The notes under the pieces are model-generated. The model did not search any database. It was not told where the DNA came from and saw only the letters and a program-made list of their open reading frames with translations. Source: Alistipes excrementigallinarum (lineage in GTDB: Bacteria > Bacteroidota > Bacteroidia > Bacteroidales > Rikenellaceae). Taken from it: 64,000 nucleotides of DNA. The translations under genes were made by a program, and so were the position numbers. The stretch spans positions 62,001-126,000 of the forward strand of contig DXIP01000023.1 of NCBI GenBank assembly GCA_019112825.1, written 5' to 3'. Below, piece after piece: positions 8,595-16,739 of this stretch (positions within the stretch are counted from its first letter, which is position 1; each line of letters opens with the position of its first letter).

Positions 8595-8628
8595 ACCTAT
8601 TTTGCCGGATTTTGCGTACATTTACGCG

Positions 8629-9522
8629 ATGATTCGACTTTCCCTCATAATTGCCACCTACAACCGCGCGGGACAGATGCTGCGGGCACTCGAGTCGGTC
8701 GTTGCGCAGGATGCGCCGGCCGGGGAATGGGAGTGCGTGGTGGTCAACAACAACTCGACGGACGACACCGAGGCGCGCTTTGCCGAATTTGCGGCGCGCC
8801 ACGCGGAGTTCAACCTGCGCATGGTTACCGAACGCAATCAGGGCCTTTCGCATGCCCGCAACCGCGGCATCGCCGAGTCGACGGGCGAACTGATTGCCGT
8901 CATCGACGACGACGAGCGTATCAATGCGGGCTTCGTGCGGGCCTACATCGCCTTCTTCGACGCATGGCCCGGGGCCGAGGCGGCCGGCGGGAAAATCATT
9001 CCCGAATACCCTTCGGGACGGCCCAACTGGCTCTCGCCGCTCACCGAGCGGCCGATTGCCAATCCGCTCGACCTGGGCGATGCGGTGTGCGAATTCCCCG
9101 CGTCGCGGATTCCCGGCGGCGGCAACATGGCCATCCGCCGCCGTATCGTCGAGCGCTTCGGCGCCTTCGACGTCACGCTGGGCCGCGTGGGCGGTAAGCT
9201 GGTGGGCGGCGAGGAGAGCGATTTCTTCGAGCGGCTGCGCGCGGGCGGCATCCGCCTGTGGTACGTTCCCGAAGCGGTGATGTGGCACATTATCCCCTCG
9301 TCGAAGCTGACGTCCGACTACTTCCGGCGCCTGAGCTACCACGTGGGCGAGAGCCAGCGCCAGCGGGCGAAGATGCACGGGCGCTATGCGAAGGCGCTCC
9401 TGGTTGAGGCGGGCAAGTGGTGCGCCTCGCTGCTGCTTGCCTGTACGCTTACTCCGCGCCGCTCGCTGTGGCTGCTGCGCATGCGATGGGGCATCACGCG
9501 GGGGCTTCTGGCGCGCGACTGA
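8629..9522 (+). CDS. family 2 glycosyltransferase
   Basis: A 297-residue cytoplasmic or membrane-associated GT-A enzyme. The N-terminus LIIATYNRAGQMLRALESV is the family 2 nucleotide-sugar binding start; NNNSTDDT and the VIDDDERI metal-binding acidic triad (Asp ~93-95) follow, then GGGNMAIRRR and the conserved GGEESDFFERL (acceptor/catalytic base region near 190). The C-terminus has an amphipathic, basic stretch. It would add a sugar to a surface glycan, but donor and acceptor cannot be read from sequence. It stands alone rather than in a polysaccharide locus. Start placed at the ATG that gives the typical family beginning; an upstream in-frame TTG overlaps the promoter. Confidence 0.88.
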   Translation: MIRLSLIIATYNRAGQMLRALESVVAQDAPAGEWECVVVNNNSTDDTEARFAEFAARHAEFNLRMVTERNQGLSHARNRGIAESTGELIAVIDDDERINAGFVRAYIAFFDAWPGAEAAGGKIIPEYPSGRPNWLSPLTERPIANPLDLGDAVCEFPASRIPGGGNMAIRRRIVERFGAFDVTLGRVGGKLVGGEESDFFERLRAGGIRLWYVPEAVMWHIIPSSKLTSDYFRRLSYHVGESQRQRAKMHGRYAKALLVEAGKWCASLLLACTLTPRRSLWLLRMRWGITRGLLARD

Positions 9523-9574
9523 TCCGGCTGCTGCCGGGGCCTGCGGTGTTGAGGTGCACGGCCGGTCCGGGGGG

Positions 9575-9617
9575 CGGAAAAAATCGAGCGGCCCGGGGGA
9601 CGGAAAAAATCGAGCGG
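9575..9617. repeat. two 17-bp direct repeats, 26-bp period
   Basis: CGGAAAAAATCGAGCGG occurs identically at 9575-9591 and 9601-9617. It lies in the G+C-rich gap 9523-9746, in which I see no gene. Confidence 0.8.
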
Positions 9618-9744
9618 TACGGCCAGCCCGGGGCGGGGGAGCGACCGGGAAAACCGGTCCGGGCGGCCAGCCCATGGGAAGCGGCGGTGCGGGCGGTCCG
9701 ACGGGAAGCGGCGCCGGCGACGGTCCTATCGGTCCGGATGAAGA

Positions 9745-9783
9745 TAAAAGCGGGGCGGTACCCATCAGGTACCGCCCCGCTTT
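9745..9783. terminator. bidirectional terminator
   Basis: A perfect 16-bp stem (9747-9762 with 9768-9783) closes a five-base loop. T-rich sequence follows on both strands, serving the convergent glycosyltransferase and PfkB-kinase genes. Confidence 0.9.
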
Positions 9784-9837
9784 GTTCTCCTTCGCGCCCG
9801 GTCGGAAGCTCAGCCCCGCGGTGCACGACTGTTGTTA

Positions 9838-10845
9838 TCAGAAGAGATACTTCTCGTGCTTGACCTTGTTGACCAGTCGGAAAATCTCCTCCCACGCCTC
9901 CTCGCCGAAGGTCGTGCCCACCACCTCGATGACCTTGCCGGCCGTGATGGCGCCGATGGTGCCGCACTGGCGCAGCGAGAGCCCGTCGCAGAGCCCTGCG
10001 AGGAATCCCGCGGCGTAGAAGTCACCGGCGCCTGTGGTGTCGACCCGCTTGGCGGCGGCCATGATGCCGACGTGGACCACCTCGTCGCCGTGCTTGATGA
10101 GGGCTCCCTTGGTGCCGATTTTCACCACCGCCAGTTCGCACATCTGCGAGATGGCCTGCAGCGCATTGAGCGGCTCGGCCTCCTCGGTGAAGACCCGCGC
10201 CTCGTCCTCGTTGGCAAAGACGATGTCGACCTGCTCCGAGACCAGACGGCGCAGGAATTCGCGGTTCTCCTGCACGATGTTGAAGCTCGCCAGGTCGATG
10301 GCCACCTTCAGCCCGCACTGCTTGGCCGTGCGGATGGCCCCCTCGATGAGCTTGTGGTCCTGGACCAGGTAGCCCTCGACGTAGAGGCAGTCGTAGCCGT
10401 CGAAGATGGTGGGGACAATCTCCTCGGCCTGCAGCTCGAGGGCGGCGCCCAGATGGGTGACCATCGTCCGCTCGCCGTCGGCCGAGATGAGCGAGACGCA
10501 CTTGCCCGAACGCTCGAGGCCGCGGAAGACGATGGGCTCGACGCCCAGGTTCTCGAGCGCCTGCTCGAAGAAGTCACCCGTGGTGTCGGGGCCCACCTTG
10601 CCGATGAAGCCCACCTTGCAGCCCAGACGGGCCATGGCACGGATGGTGTTGCCGGCCGAGCCGCCGAGCGAGAGCGAGTAGGGGAGTCCCGCCACCGATT
10701 TCGAGATTTCGGTCTGCAGGTAGGTATCTACCAGGCTCATCGAGCCTTTGGCCAGTTTGAACCGTCCGAGGACCGAGTCGGTCTTCAGGTTGACGAGCAT
10801 GTCCGTCAGGGCGTTGCCGATGCCGATTACGCTTTTGATAGTCAT
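9838..10845 (-). CDS. PfkB-family carbohydrate/adenosine kinase
   Basis: A 335-residue ribokinase-fold kinase. It has the N-terminal substrate motif GNALTD (the G-N-D of PfkB proteins), the GGSAGNT loop near 60, and the C-terminal signature DTTGAGDFYAAGF near 268-280, whose final Asp is the catalytic base with the anion-hole GAGD. Close Bacteroidota relatives are annotated as adenosine kinase or generic PfkB kinases; the true substrate is not decided here. It lies 31 bases downstream of pfkA on the same strand and probably shares its transcript. Start set at the ATG just before TIKSVIGIG; longer in-frame starts would add a low-quality extension overlapping pfkA. Confidence 0.88.
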   Translation of the reverse strand: MTIKSVIGIGNALTDMLVNLKTDSVLGRFKLAKGSMSLVDTYLQTEISKSVAGLPYSLSLGGSAGNTIRAMARLGCKVGFIGKVGPDTTGDFFEQALENLGVEPIVFRGLERSGKCVSLISADGERTMVTHLGAALELQAEEIVPTIFDGYDCLYVEGYLVQDHKLIEGAIRTAKQCGLKVAIDLASFNIVQENREFLRRLVSEQVDIVFANEDEARVFTEEAEPLNALQAISQMCELAVVKIGTKGALIKHGDEVVHVGIMAAAKRVDTTGAGDFYAAGFLAGLCDGLSLRQCGTIGAITAGKVIEVVGTTFGEEAWEEIFRLVNKVKHEKYLF

Positions 10846-10876
10846 TGGGTCGCGTGAGAGGTTTCCGGGTGAAAAA

Positions 10877-11857
10877 TCAAATCGAGAGAATCTTGACCAG
10901 CTCGATGTCGTTGCGGTTGATTCCCTTGTTGTGCTGGATGGCCTTCGAGAAGGGGACGTAGACGATTTCGCCGTTGTGCATGCCAATCATCACGTTGCGC
11001 TGCCCCTCGATGAGGGCCTCGATGGCTGCTTCGCCCATGCGCGAGGCTAGGATGCGGTCGATGGCCGAGGGCGAGCCGCCGCGCTGGATGTGGCCCAGGA
11101 TGGTGACGCGGGCGTCGTACTGCGGGAACTCCTGCTTGACGCGCTCGGCCAGAGCCGTCGCACCGCCCGTCTTGGGATTCTCGGCGACGATGACGATGGC
11201 CGAGTTCTTGCTCTTGCGGAAGCCGTGGTTGATGAGTTCGCCCAGCTGGTCGACCTCGGTCTCCATCTCCGGGATGATGGCCGCCTCGGAGCCGGTAGCG
11301 ATGGCGCTGTTGAGCGCCAGATAGCCGGCCGTGTTGCCCATCACCTCGACGAAGAAGAGCCGCTCGTGGCTCGAGGCCGTGTCGCGCAGCTTGTCGACCG
11401 CCTCCATGATGGTGTTCAGCGCCGTGTCGTAGCCGATGGTCGAGTCGGTGCCGCCCAGGTCGTTGTCGATGGTGCCCGGCAGCCCCACAATCGGGACGTT
11501 GTACTCCTGTGCGAAGATGTTGGCACCGGTCAGCGAGCCGTCGCCGCCGATGACCACCAGTGCGTCGATGCCGGCCGCCACCATGTTCTCATAGGCAGAC
11601 TTGCGTCCCTCTGCCGTCATGAACTCCTTGCAGCGGGCCGTCTTGAGGATTGTGCCGCCCTGCTGGATGATGTTGCTGACGCTGCGGGATTTGAATTCGA
11701 CGATTTCATTGAACACAAGGCCCTTGTAGCCACGCATAATGCCCTTGACCGAGAAGCCCTTGAAGATGGCCGTGCGGGTGACCGCGCGGATTGCTGCATT
11801 CATGCCGGGGGCGTCGCCTCCCGAGGTGAGAATGCCGATACAATTGATGCCAGCCAT
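10877..11857 (-). CDS. pfkA: ATP-dependent 6-phosphofructokinase
   Basis: A 326-residue glycolytic enzyme that phosphorylates fructose 6-phosphate to fructose 1,6-bisphosphate. Visible motifs are the phosphate-binding TSGGDAPGMNAAIR at the N-terminus, GGDGS near 103-107 (Gly rather than Asp after GGDG-type position, pointing to ATP rather than pyrophosphate), the catalytic PGTIDND near 125-131, the MGNTAGYLA region and the LGHIQRGG sugar-phosphate motif near 250. Length equals bacterial PfkA. It is first in a likely two-gene transcript with the PfkB kinase. Confidence 0.95.
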   Translation of the reverse strand: MAGINCIGILTSGGDAPGMNAAIRAVTRTAIFKGFSVKGIMRGYKGLVFNEIVEFKSRSVSNIIQQGGTILKTARCKEFMTAEGRKSAYENMVAAGIDALVVIGGDGSLTGANIFAQEYNVPIVGLPGTIDNDLGGTDSTIGYDTALNTIMEAVDKLRDTASSHERLFFVEVMGNTAGYLALNSAIATGSEAAIIPEMETEVDQLGELINHGFRKSKNSAIVIVAENPKTGGATALAERVKQEFPQYDARVTILGHIQRGGSPSAIDRILASRMGEAAIEALIEGQRNVMIGMHNGEIVYVPFSKAIQHNKGINRNDIELVKILSI

Positions 11858-11886
11858 AATTGTCGTAGTTGGATTGTAAAACCGCC

Positions 11887-11919
11887 CAAAGATAGCGATA
11901 TTTTCTCAATATTCTCAAA
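11887..11919 (-). promoter_or_regulatory. promoter of pfkA
   Basis: On the minus strand TTTG (11919-11916), a 21-bp spacer, then TATCTTTG (11894-11887), 30 bases before pfkA. Confidence 0.75.
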
Positions 11920-11950
11920 AACGGGGCCCTTGTGCCGACCTTTGGCAGCG

Positions 11951-11987
11951 AAAAAAGGCCCTCCCGATGGTCGGGTAGGCCTTTTTT
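11951..11987 (-). terminator. terminator of PspC/PadR/GIN operon
   Basis: AAAAAAGGCC and GGCCTTTTTT arms enclose an inner CCCGA/TCGGG stem; a T-run follows on the minus strand. It lies about 75 bases after the 432-residue PspC gene and just upstream of the pfkA promoter. Confidence 0.88.
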
Positions 11988-12059
11988 GTGAAACGAAGCG
12001 GCGCCGGTGTACCAAAGTGTCCAGCCGCTCTTCCGCCCCGGCAGCTGCGAGCCGCCGTG

Positions 12060-13358
12060 TTATTTGGCTTTCGAGGCCTCGGTCTTCGGAATTCCGGCCT
12101 CCGGGGTGGAGTCGGCCTTCGGCTCCGCCTCGCGCACCTGCAGCGTCTTGGTGTTGGCGTCGACCGTGATTTCGATGTTCCGGTCCCCGTTCTTCAGGTT
12201 GAGGCGCAGCGTCCGGTTGTCGGCGTCGACGACGCTCTCGACGTCGTCGCTCTCGTGGAGCAGCCGTCCCACGGTGGTCGAATCGCCGTCGATGACGATG
12301 TCGGTCTTCATCAGCTGCTCCTTCGAGTCGTGGCGCGAGAAGATACCCTCGTCGTGGCCCTCGTAGAGCGCCGCTCCGATGCAGGCGGCGATGCTGGCCA
12401 GCCATACGAGGAAGAAGCCCAGCACGGGTTTGCCTCCCGGTTTGCGCGAGGCGATGAGGCACATCAGCACGTAGATGAGCAGGATGACGGGAATCAGTAA
12501 CGAGGTGATGCCGAAAATGCTTACCCAGATATCGTTGTCGAGCTGGCTCGGGAAGATGCTGCCCGGACCGCTGATGATGACGCCCAGAAGGCCGACTACC
12601 AGCACGATGGCCAGCACGATGAGCGAGAAGACAATCACTCCGGCGATGAGCTTGAGCAGGATGAGCACCACCTTGCCGAATACGGAGACCGTCTCGGCGA
12701 CGATGGGCCGTGCGCGGCGGTCGGGGTCGTTGCCGGCCGCTTCGGTCGTCTCGCGGATGGACTCGGCGGTAATGCGTTCACCTTTCATCTCCAGCTTCTG
12801 GCGGGCCGTGCGTGCCACCGGCACGACGAACCACATAATCAGGTAGCAGATGATGAAGATGCCGAAGAGGTTGCCGAAAATCTGCGACATCCATCCGAGG
12901 AAGGTAATGCCCCCCATGCAGGTGAATATCAGCGGCAGGAACATCGCCAGACGCACCCATACGGGGTCGATGTCGAAGTATTTGCCGATGCCGGCGCATA
13001 CGCCGCCCAGCTTGGCGTTGGCCGTGTCGCGGTAGAGGCGGCGCGGAATGCGGGGCTCCTTGGGGGAGGACTCCCCGGCGCTGCCCTCCTCGGAGCTCTC
13101 CTCCGAGATATCGCGGGCCGAGCCCATCTGGGCGATGATGTTGTCGATGAGGGGCTTCTGGACCACGCGGTCGCCCTCCTGCGTCGTGAGAATCAGTTCG
13201 GCGATGCGGGCCTCGATGTCGGCGACAATCTCCTTTCCGTCGGCCGTCTCACCGTAGGATGCGCGGAGCGAGTCGAGATAGGCTTCCAAAGTCTTGTAGG
13301 CCTCTTCGTCGAGCGTGAAGGCGACGCCCGAGATGCTGCATTTCTTTATGTTGTTCAT
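12060..13358 (-). CDS. PspC-domain multi-pass membrane protein
   Basis: A 432-residue protein. Residues 1-80 form a small alpha/beta domain (TLDEEAYKTLEAYLDSL, DIEARIAELI, DNIIAQMG) also found in the smaller PspC gene upstream. A PspC domain follows at about 105-165 (RDTANAKLGGVCAGIGKYFDIDP plus a hydrophobic helix), then several further membrane helices (~150-180, 225-260, 270-300, 310-335) and a polar, Lys/Glu-rich C-terminus. PspC proteins sense or respond to envelope stress in other bacteria; here this is inference only. Last gene of a five-gene minus-strand operon with a PadR regulator. Confidence 0.85.
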   Translation of the reverse strand: MNNIKKCSISGVAFTLDEEAYKTLEAYLDSLRASYGETADGKEIVADIEARIAELILTTQEGDRVVQKPLIDNIIAQMGSARDISEESSEEGSAGESSPKEPRIPRRLYRDTANAKLGGVCAGIGKYFDIDPVWVRLAMFLPLIFTCMGGITFLGWMSQIFGNLFGIFIICYLIMWFVVPVARTARQKLEMKGERITAESIRETTEAAGNDPDRRARPIVAETVSVFGKVVLILLKLIAGVIVFSLIVLAIVLVVGLLGVIISGPGSIFPSQLDNDIWVSIFGITSLLIPVILLIYVLMCLIASRKPGGKPVLGFFLVWLASIAACIGAALYEGHDEGIFSRHDSKEQLMKTDIVIDGDSTTVGRLLHESDDVESVVDADNRTLRLNLKNGDRNIEITVDANTKTLQVREAEPKADSTPEAGIPKTEASKAK

Positions 13359-13403
13359 GGCGTTGTCAGTTTCGAGGATTGTTCGATGCGTGTGCTGCCG
13401 GTT

Positions 13404-14252
13404 TTACTTGCGCTTTACGGTCGAGGCGCCCGAGCTCTCAATCGAGTTGTTCGTGCAGTTGCCCGAGTAGGTGATTTTCGAGGCGCTGCTGGCCTCGGCC
13501 GTCAGCTTGCTCGAGCAGTTGACGCGGGCGTTCGAGGCGCCCGAGGCGCTGACGACGCAGGTCGTGGTGACGAAGTCCTCGGCGTTGAGGTTCGAGGCGC
13601 CCGAGACCTCGATGCTGGCGAAGTTGGCCGAGCCCGAGGCGTTGATTTTCGAGGCGCCCGAGGCATCGAGCAGGCAGCGGTCGGCCTTGGCCACCAGGTT
13701 GAGGTTCGAGGCGCCCGAGACCTCGGCCTCGCAGACATCCATGTCGCCGCCCACTTCGGCCTTCGAGGCTCCCGAGATGTCCAGGGCGCAGGTGCCGCAC
13801 TTGACGACGGCAACCAGCTTCGAGGCCCCCGAGAGGCGCAGCTTGAGGTTCTTGCTCTGCAGTACGGGTTCGGCGACAATCTTCGAGGCGCCCGAGGCGC
13901 GCAGCCGGTTCAACCGGCCGTCGGTCGGGACGGTGACGCGCAGCGTGACGTTGGTCAGGCTCGTGCACTCGCCTTCGAAGCCGATGGTAAGCGTTCCGTC
14001 CTCCACCTTGACCTCGACATACTCCATCATGTTGTCGTCGGTCTCGACCACGGCCGGACCCGAGCCCGTGGTGAGGGTTACGTTGGCGCCGTTGCTGACC
14101 TCAAGGGCCGTGAAGGGAGCCACCGCAATTTCGCGGGTGATGAATTTGCCGCTCCCCTTGCAGCGTTTGCCGGGCCATGCGGCCTGGGCGTTGAGCGACG
14201 AGCCGACCAGAGCGGCGAGGAGCAGAATGGCGGTGATGAATCGTGTTTTCAT
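13404..14252 (-). CDS. secreted head-GIN (DUF2807) beta-solenoid protein
   Basis: About 282 residues with a cleavable signal peptide (residues ~4-24, AQA-AWPG). The N-terminal part matches the GIN domain (FTALEVSNGANVTLTTG, VEVKVEDGTLTIG). The rest is a regular ladder of (A/S)SGAS(K/N) turns roughly every 19-20 residues, at least seven times, as expected for a parallel beta-helix. At DNA level the turns are nearly identical copies of CTCGGGCGCCTCGAA, so the ladder probably grew by local duplication. Role unknown; GIN proteins are thought to be surface or periplasmic. An ATG 12 bases upstream (14264) is an alternative start. Confidence 0.82.
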   Translation of the reverse strand: MKTRFITAILLLAALVGSSLNAQAAWPGKRCKGSGKFITREIAVAPFTALEVSNGANVTLTTGSGPAVVETDDNMMEYVEVKVEDGTLTIGFEGECTSLTNVTLRVTVPTDGRLNRLRASGASKIVAEPVLQSKNLKLRLSGASKLVAVVKCGTCALDISGASKAEVGGDMDVCEAEVSGASNLNLVAKADRCLLDASGASKINASGSANFASIEVSGASNLNAEDFVTTTCVVSASGASNARVNCSSKLTAEASSASKITYSGNCTNNSIESSGASTVKRK

Positions 14253-14274
14253 GGTATTGGTCATTTTTTGATGG

Positions 14275-14613
14275 TTATTCCTGTGGTTTTCCGTGACGGA
14301 TGACTTGAATCTGTCGGACGAGTTCGTCCCACGCCTCGTCGAGCTGTGCGAGGCTTTCGCGTCCCTTCTCGGTGAGCGAGTAGTACTTGCGGGGAGGTCC
14401 CTGCGGGGACTCCTCCCAGCGGTAGGTGAGCAGTCCGGCGTTTTTCTGCCGGGTGAGAATCGGGTAGAGCGTACCCTCGACCACAATCATCCGGGCCTCC
14501 TTGAGCTCGGCGATGATTTTCGGCGCGTAGGAATCCTCCCGCGAAAGAATGGCGAGAATGCAGTATTCAAGGATGCCCTTGCGCATCTGTACCTTTACAT
14601 TGTCTTCAGCCAT
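14275..14613 (-). CDS. PadR-family transcriptional regulator
   Basis: A 112-residue winged-helix regulator. It opens with the PadR pattern QMRKGILEYCILAILSREDSYAPKIIAEL, followed by the recognition segment VVEGTLYPILTRQKNAGLL and the wing with RKYYSLTEKG. PadR proteins bind small ligands and repress their own operons. It is embedded among PspC and GIN genes (gaps 4 and 10-22 bases), so it most likely controls this operon. Confidence 0.92.
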   Translation of the reverse strand: MAEDNVKVQMRKGILEYCILAILSREDSYAPKIIAELKEARMIVVEGTLYPILTRQKNAGLLTYRWEESPQGPPRKYYSLTEKGRESLAQLDEAWDELVRQIQVIRHGKPQE

Positions 14614-14617
14614 GGCG

Positions 14618-14833
14618 TTATCGGTTTAGGGTGTAACGGTCGGGAGCGTTCGGGATGATAATCCAGAGCAGGATGTAGACCCAGAGCGAGAGCCCGCCGA
14701 AGAGAATCAGAATCAGGGTGACGATGCGAATCGTCGAGGTGTCGAGTCCGAAGTATTCGGCAATTCCGCCACAGACGCCGCCTATGACGCGGTCCGTCGA
14801 ACGGTAGAGTTTCGGTCGTGTGTTCGTATTCAT
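14618..14833 (-). CDS. small PspC-domain membrane protein
   Basis: A 71-residue protein that is essentially a bare PspC domain: a cytoplasmic RVIGGVCGGIAEYFGLDTS segment, then one long hydrophobic helix or hairpin (LILILFGGLSLWVYILLWII) ending in IPNAP. It starts 12 bases after the stop of the larger PspC gene. Its helix-coding DNA is nearly identical to that of the neighbour (63 of 65 bases), pointing to a tandem duplication followed by loss of the N-terminal domain or to gene conversion. Confidence 0.88.
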   Translation of the reverse strand: MNTNTRPKLYRSTDRVIGGVCGGIAEYFGLDTSTIRIVTLILILFGGLSLWVYILLWIIIPNAPDRYTLNR

Positions 14834-14929
14834 GGTCAGGTCTTTTTAGTTGTCGGTTTCGGGGGCGTTCGGGATGACAATCCAGAGCAGGATGTAGACC
14901 CAGAGCGAGAGTCCGCCGAAGAGAATCAG
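14646..14929. repeat. 65-bp near-identical repeat within adjacent PspC genes
   Basis: Bases 14646-14710 and 14865-14929 differ at two positions. Both code the membrane helix and the IPNAP end of neighbouring PspC proteins. Confidence 0.85.
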
Positions 14930-15349
14930 CAGCAGCGTTGCGAGCCGGATGGGGGTCGGGTCCGTATCGAAGAACTCGGCGATGCCGCCGCAGATGCCGG
15001 CTATCGAGCGGTCCTTGCGCGAGCGGCGCAGCTGGCGGCGGAGCATTTCGCGGGGCTGCTCTTCGCATTCGGCCTCCTCGCCTCCGCTGCGCGGAGCTCC
15101 GAAGTCGTCGGGAGCACCCATCTGTGCGATGGCCGCCTGGACGATGTCGAGGGTGACCACCCGCATCGGCGTGTTCACCTTTTCGCGAAAAATTTCGGCC
15201 ATGCGGCGCTCGATGTCGTCGAGCGTCTCGGTATCCCCCTCGGGCAGCCGCCTGCGGATGTCGGCGAAGTAGGCCTTGAGCTCTTCGTACGCGTCGCGGT
15301 CGAGTGTGAATGCCAGCGAGCCGATGTTGGCGTTGATGGTCTCTTTCAT
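14846..15349 (-). CDS. PspC-domain protein with N-terminal alpha/beta domain
   Basis: A 167-residue protein. Residues 1-80 (SLAFTLDRDAYEELKAYFADI, DIERRMAEIF, DIVQAAIAQMG) are homologous to the start of the 432-residue PspC protein in the same operon; a charged linker is followed by the PspC domain (RSIAGICGGIAEFFDTDPT) and a hydrophobic segment. First gene of the operon, 57 bases downstream of the promoter's -7 element. Likely an inner-membrane sensor or scaffold; function inferred only from the family. Confidence 0.87.
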   Translation of the reverse strand: MKETINANIGSLAFTLDRDAYEELKAYFADIRRRLPEGDTETLDDIERRMAEIFREKVNTPMRVVTLDIVQAAIAQMGAPDDFGAPRSGGEEAECEEQPREMLRRQLRRSRKDRSIAGICGGIAEFFDTDPTPIRLATLLLILFGGLSLWVYILLWIVIPNAPETDN

Positions 15350-15405
15350 GGTCGCAGGTTGTAAATTTGTAAGGTTATTTTTTGATATAGGTTATTTTCG
15401 TACTG

Positions 15406-15442
15406 CAAATATAATGCGCAGAAATGTATTATGCAATACAAA
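15406..15442 (-). promoter_or_regulatory. promoter of PspC/PadR operon
   Basis: On the minus strand a TTG about 20 bp upstream (15436-15434) precedes TATATTTG (15413-15406), in the most A+T-rich stretch nearby. A PadR operator is expected close by, but no clear palindrome was identified. Confidence 0.65.
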
Positions 15443-15570
15443 GTACTAATTTTTCTCGAAAAAATGTGATTTCTCCCTTTCCCGCGGTCCGAGGCGGGGT
15501 GGGGCGGGGCCGTGCGGCCGGAAAATCGTCGAAAAGCGGAGCGGTGTGGAGCAGGAGCCGCTTTTTTTCG

Positions 15571-15578
15571 TACCTTTA
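15571..15578 (+). promoter_or_regulatory. possible promoter for transaldolase-like gene
   Basis: TACCTTTA resembles the -7 element (last base off consensus), 33 bases before the ATG. Confidence 0.45.
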
Positions 15579-15610
15579 GAAAACCTAAAACCCAAATTAA
15601 CCTTTCAACC

Positions 15611-16267
15611 ATGAAATTCTTCATCGATACGGCGAATCTCGACCAGATTCGCGAGGCCAACGCGATGGGCGTACTCGACGGCGTGACCACCAATCCTTCG
15701 CTCATGGCGAAGGAGAACATCCGCGGCGAGGAGGCGTGCCACCGCCACTACGTCGAAATCTGCAACATCGTCGACGGCGACGTGAGCGCCGAGGTGATTG
15801 CAACCGACTTCGAGGGCATGGTGCACGAAGGCGAGCAGCTGGCGGCGCTCCACCCCCACATCGTAGTGAAGCTCCCCTGCACGGCCGACGGCATCCGCGC
15901 CGTGAAGTACTTTGCCGGGCGCGGCATCCGCACCAACTGCACGCTGGTCTTCTCGGTGGGACAGGCGCTGCTGGCGGCCAAGGCGGGTGCGACCTACGTC
16001 TCGCCCTTTGTCGGACGTCTGGACGACATCTCGGAGGACGGCGTGGGGCTCGTGGCCCACATCGTGCGCGTCTATCGCACCTACGGCTATCAGACGCAGG
16101 TGCTGGCTGCCTCGATTCGCCATACGAACCACATCATCCGCTGCCTCGATGCGGGGGCCGACGTGGCAACCTGCCCGCTGGCCGCCATCAAGGGGCTGCT
16201 CAAGCATCCGCTTACCGACAGCGGTCTTGCCCAGTTCCTGGCCGACCATGCGCGGGTGAATGGATAG
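15611..16267 (+). CDS. transaldolase / fructose-6-phosphate aldolase family protein
   Basis: A 218-residue single-domain TIM barrel of the small transaldolase (TalC/Fsa) type. Motifs: FFIDTANLDQI at the start, DGVTTNPSLM near 23-32, the Schiff-base lysine in VVKLPCT near 83-89, NCTLVFSVGQALLAAKAGA and SPFVGRLDD in the C-terminal half. It transfers or cleaves dihydroxyacetone units in the pentose phosphate pathway; short proteins of this family may be transaldolases or aldolases, which sequence alone does not settle here. Monocistronic with a strong terminator. Confidence 0.92.
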   Translation: MKFFIDTANLDQIREANAMGVLDGVTTNPSLMAKENIRGEEACHRHYVEICNIVDGDVSAEVIATDFEGMVHEGEQLAALHPHIVVKLPCTADGIRAVKYFAGRGIRTNCTLVFSVGQALLAAKAGATYVSPFVGRLDDISEDGVGLVAHIVRVYRTYGYQTQVLAASIRHTNHIIRCLDAGADVATCPLAAIKGLLKHPLTDSGLAQFLADHARVNG

Positions 16268-16286
16268 CTCCGCCGCGCGGAACGGT

Positions 16287-16326
16287 TGAGGCAGACCTGC
16301 CGGTTGGCGGGTCTGCCTCTTTTTTG
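16287..16326 (+). terminator. terminator of transaldolase-like gene
   Basis: GAGGCAGACC pairs with GGTCTGCCTC around an inner TGCC/GGCG stem, followed by a T-run. Confidence 0.9.
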
Positions 16327-16329
16327 TTG

Positions 16330-16640
16330 GTGGTGCTGCGCCGTCTTTGCCGGTCGCGCTGTGCCGTCTTTGCCGGGGCAGTGTCGTCTTCGCTGGAGGG
16401 TGCACTGCCTTGTAGTTTCTGCCGCCCCCGCCGGGTCTTCATCCCTTTCGCCGGAGCTGCGCTGTCCTTGTGGCTTCTGCCGCCCTTGCCGGGACCTCTG
16501 CCGTTCTCGCCGGGGCTTCTGACTCTTTTGCCGGTCTCTGTCTCCCTTGCCGGCCTCCGCAGTCCTCGCCGAGTCGCTGCCTCTTCGCCGGGGTCTTCTG
16601 CCGCCCTTGCCGGAATTTCGCTGTCTCTATTCGGATGCTT
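16330..16640. repeat. degenerate repeat tract, no gene
   Basis: About 310 bases made of variants of CTGCCGCCCTTGCCGGG and CTTTGCCGG, recurring every ~20-30 bases with much drift. Open frames across it are low-complexity (RQGRQ, PAKR-type) and look non-coding. It fills the gap between two convergent terminators. Confidence 0.7.
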
Positions 16641-16674
16641 TTGCCCGCTGTCCGGCTTGCTTCTGTGCCACCTT

Positions 16675-16713
16675 TATAAAAAACGCCCTGCAACCCGACG
16701 GTTGCAGGGCGTT
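16675..16713 (-). terminator. terminator of frd/sdh operon
   Basis: Perfect 13-bp arms (16682-16694 and 16701-16713) followed on the minus strand by TTTTTTA, 27 bases past the B-subunit stop. Confidence 0.9.
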
Positions 16714-16739
16714 GTCGTATGCCTTTCGGCGTCGGGGGC

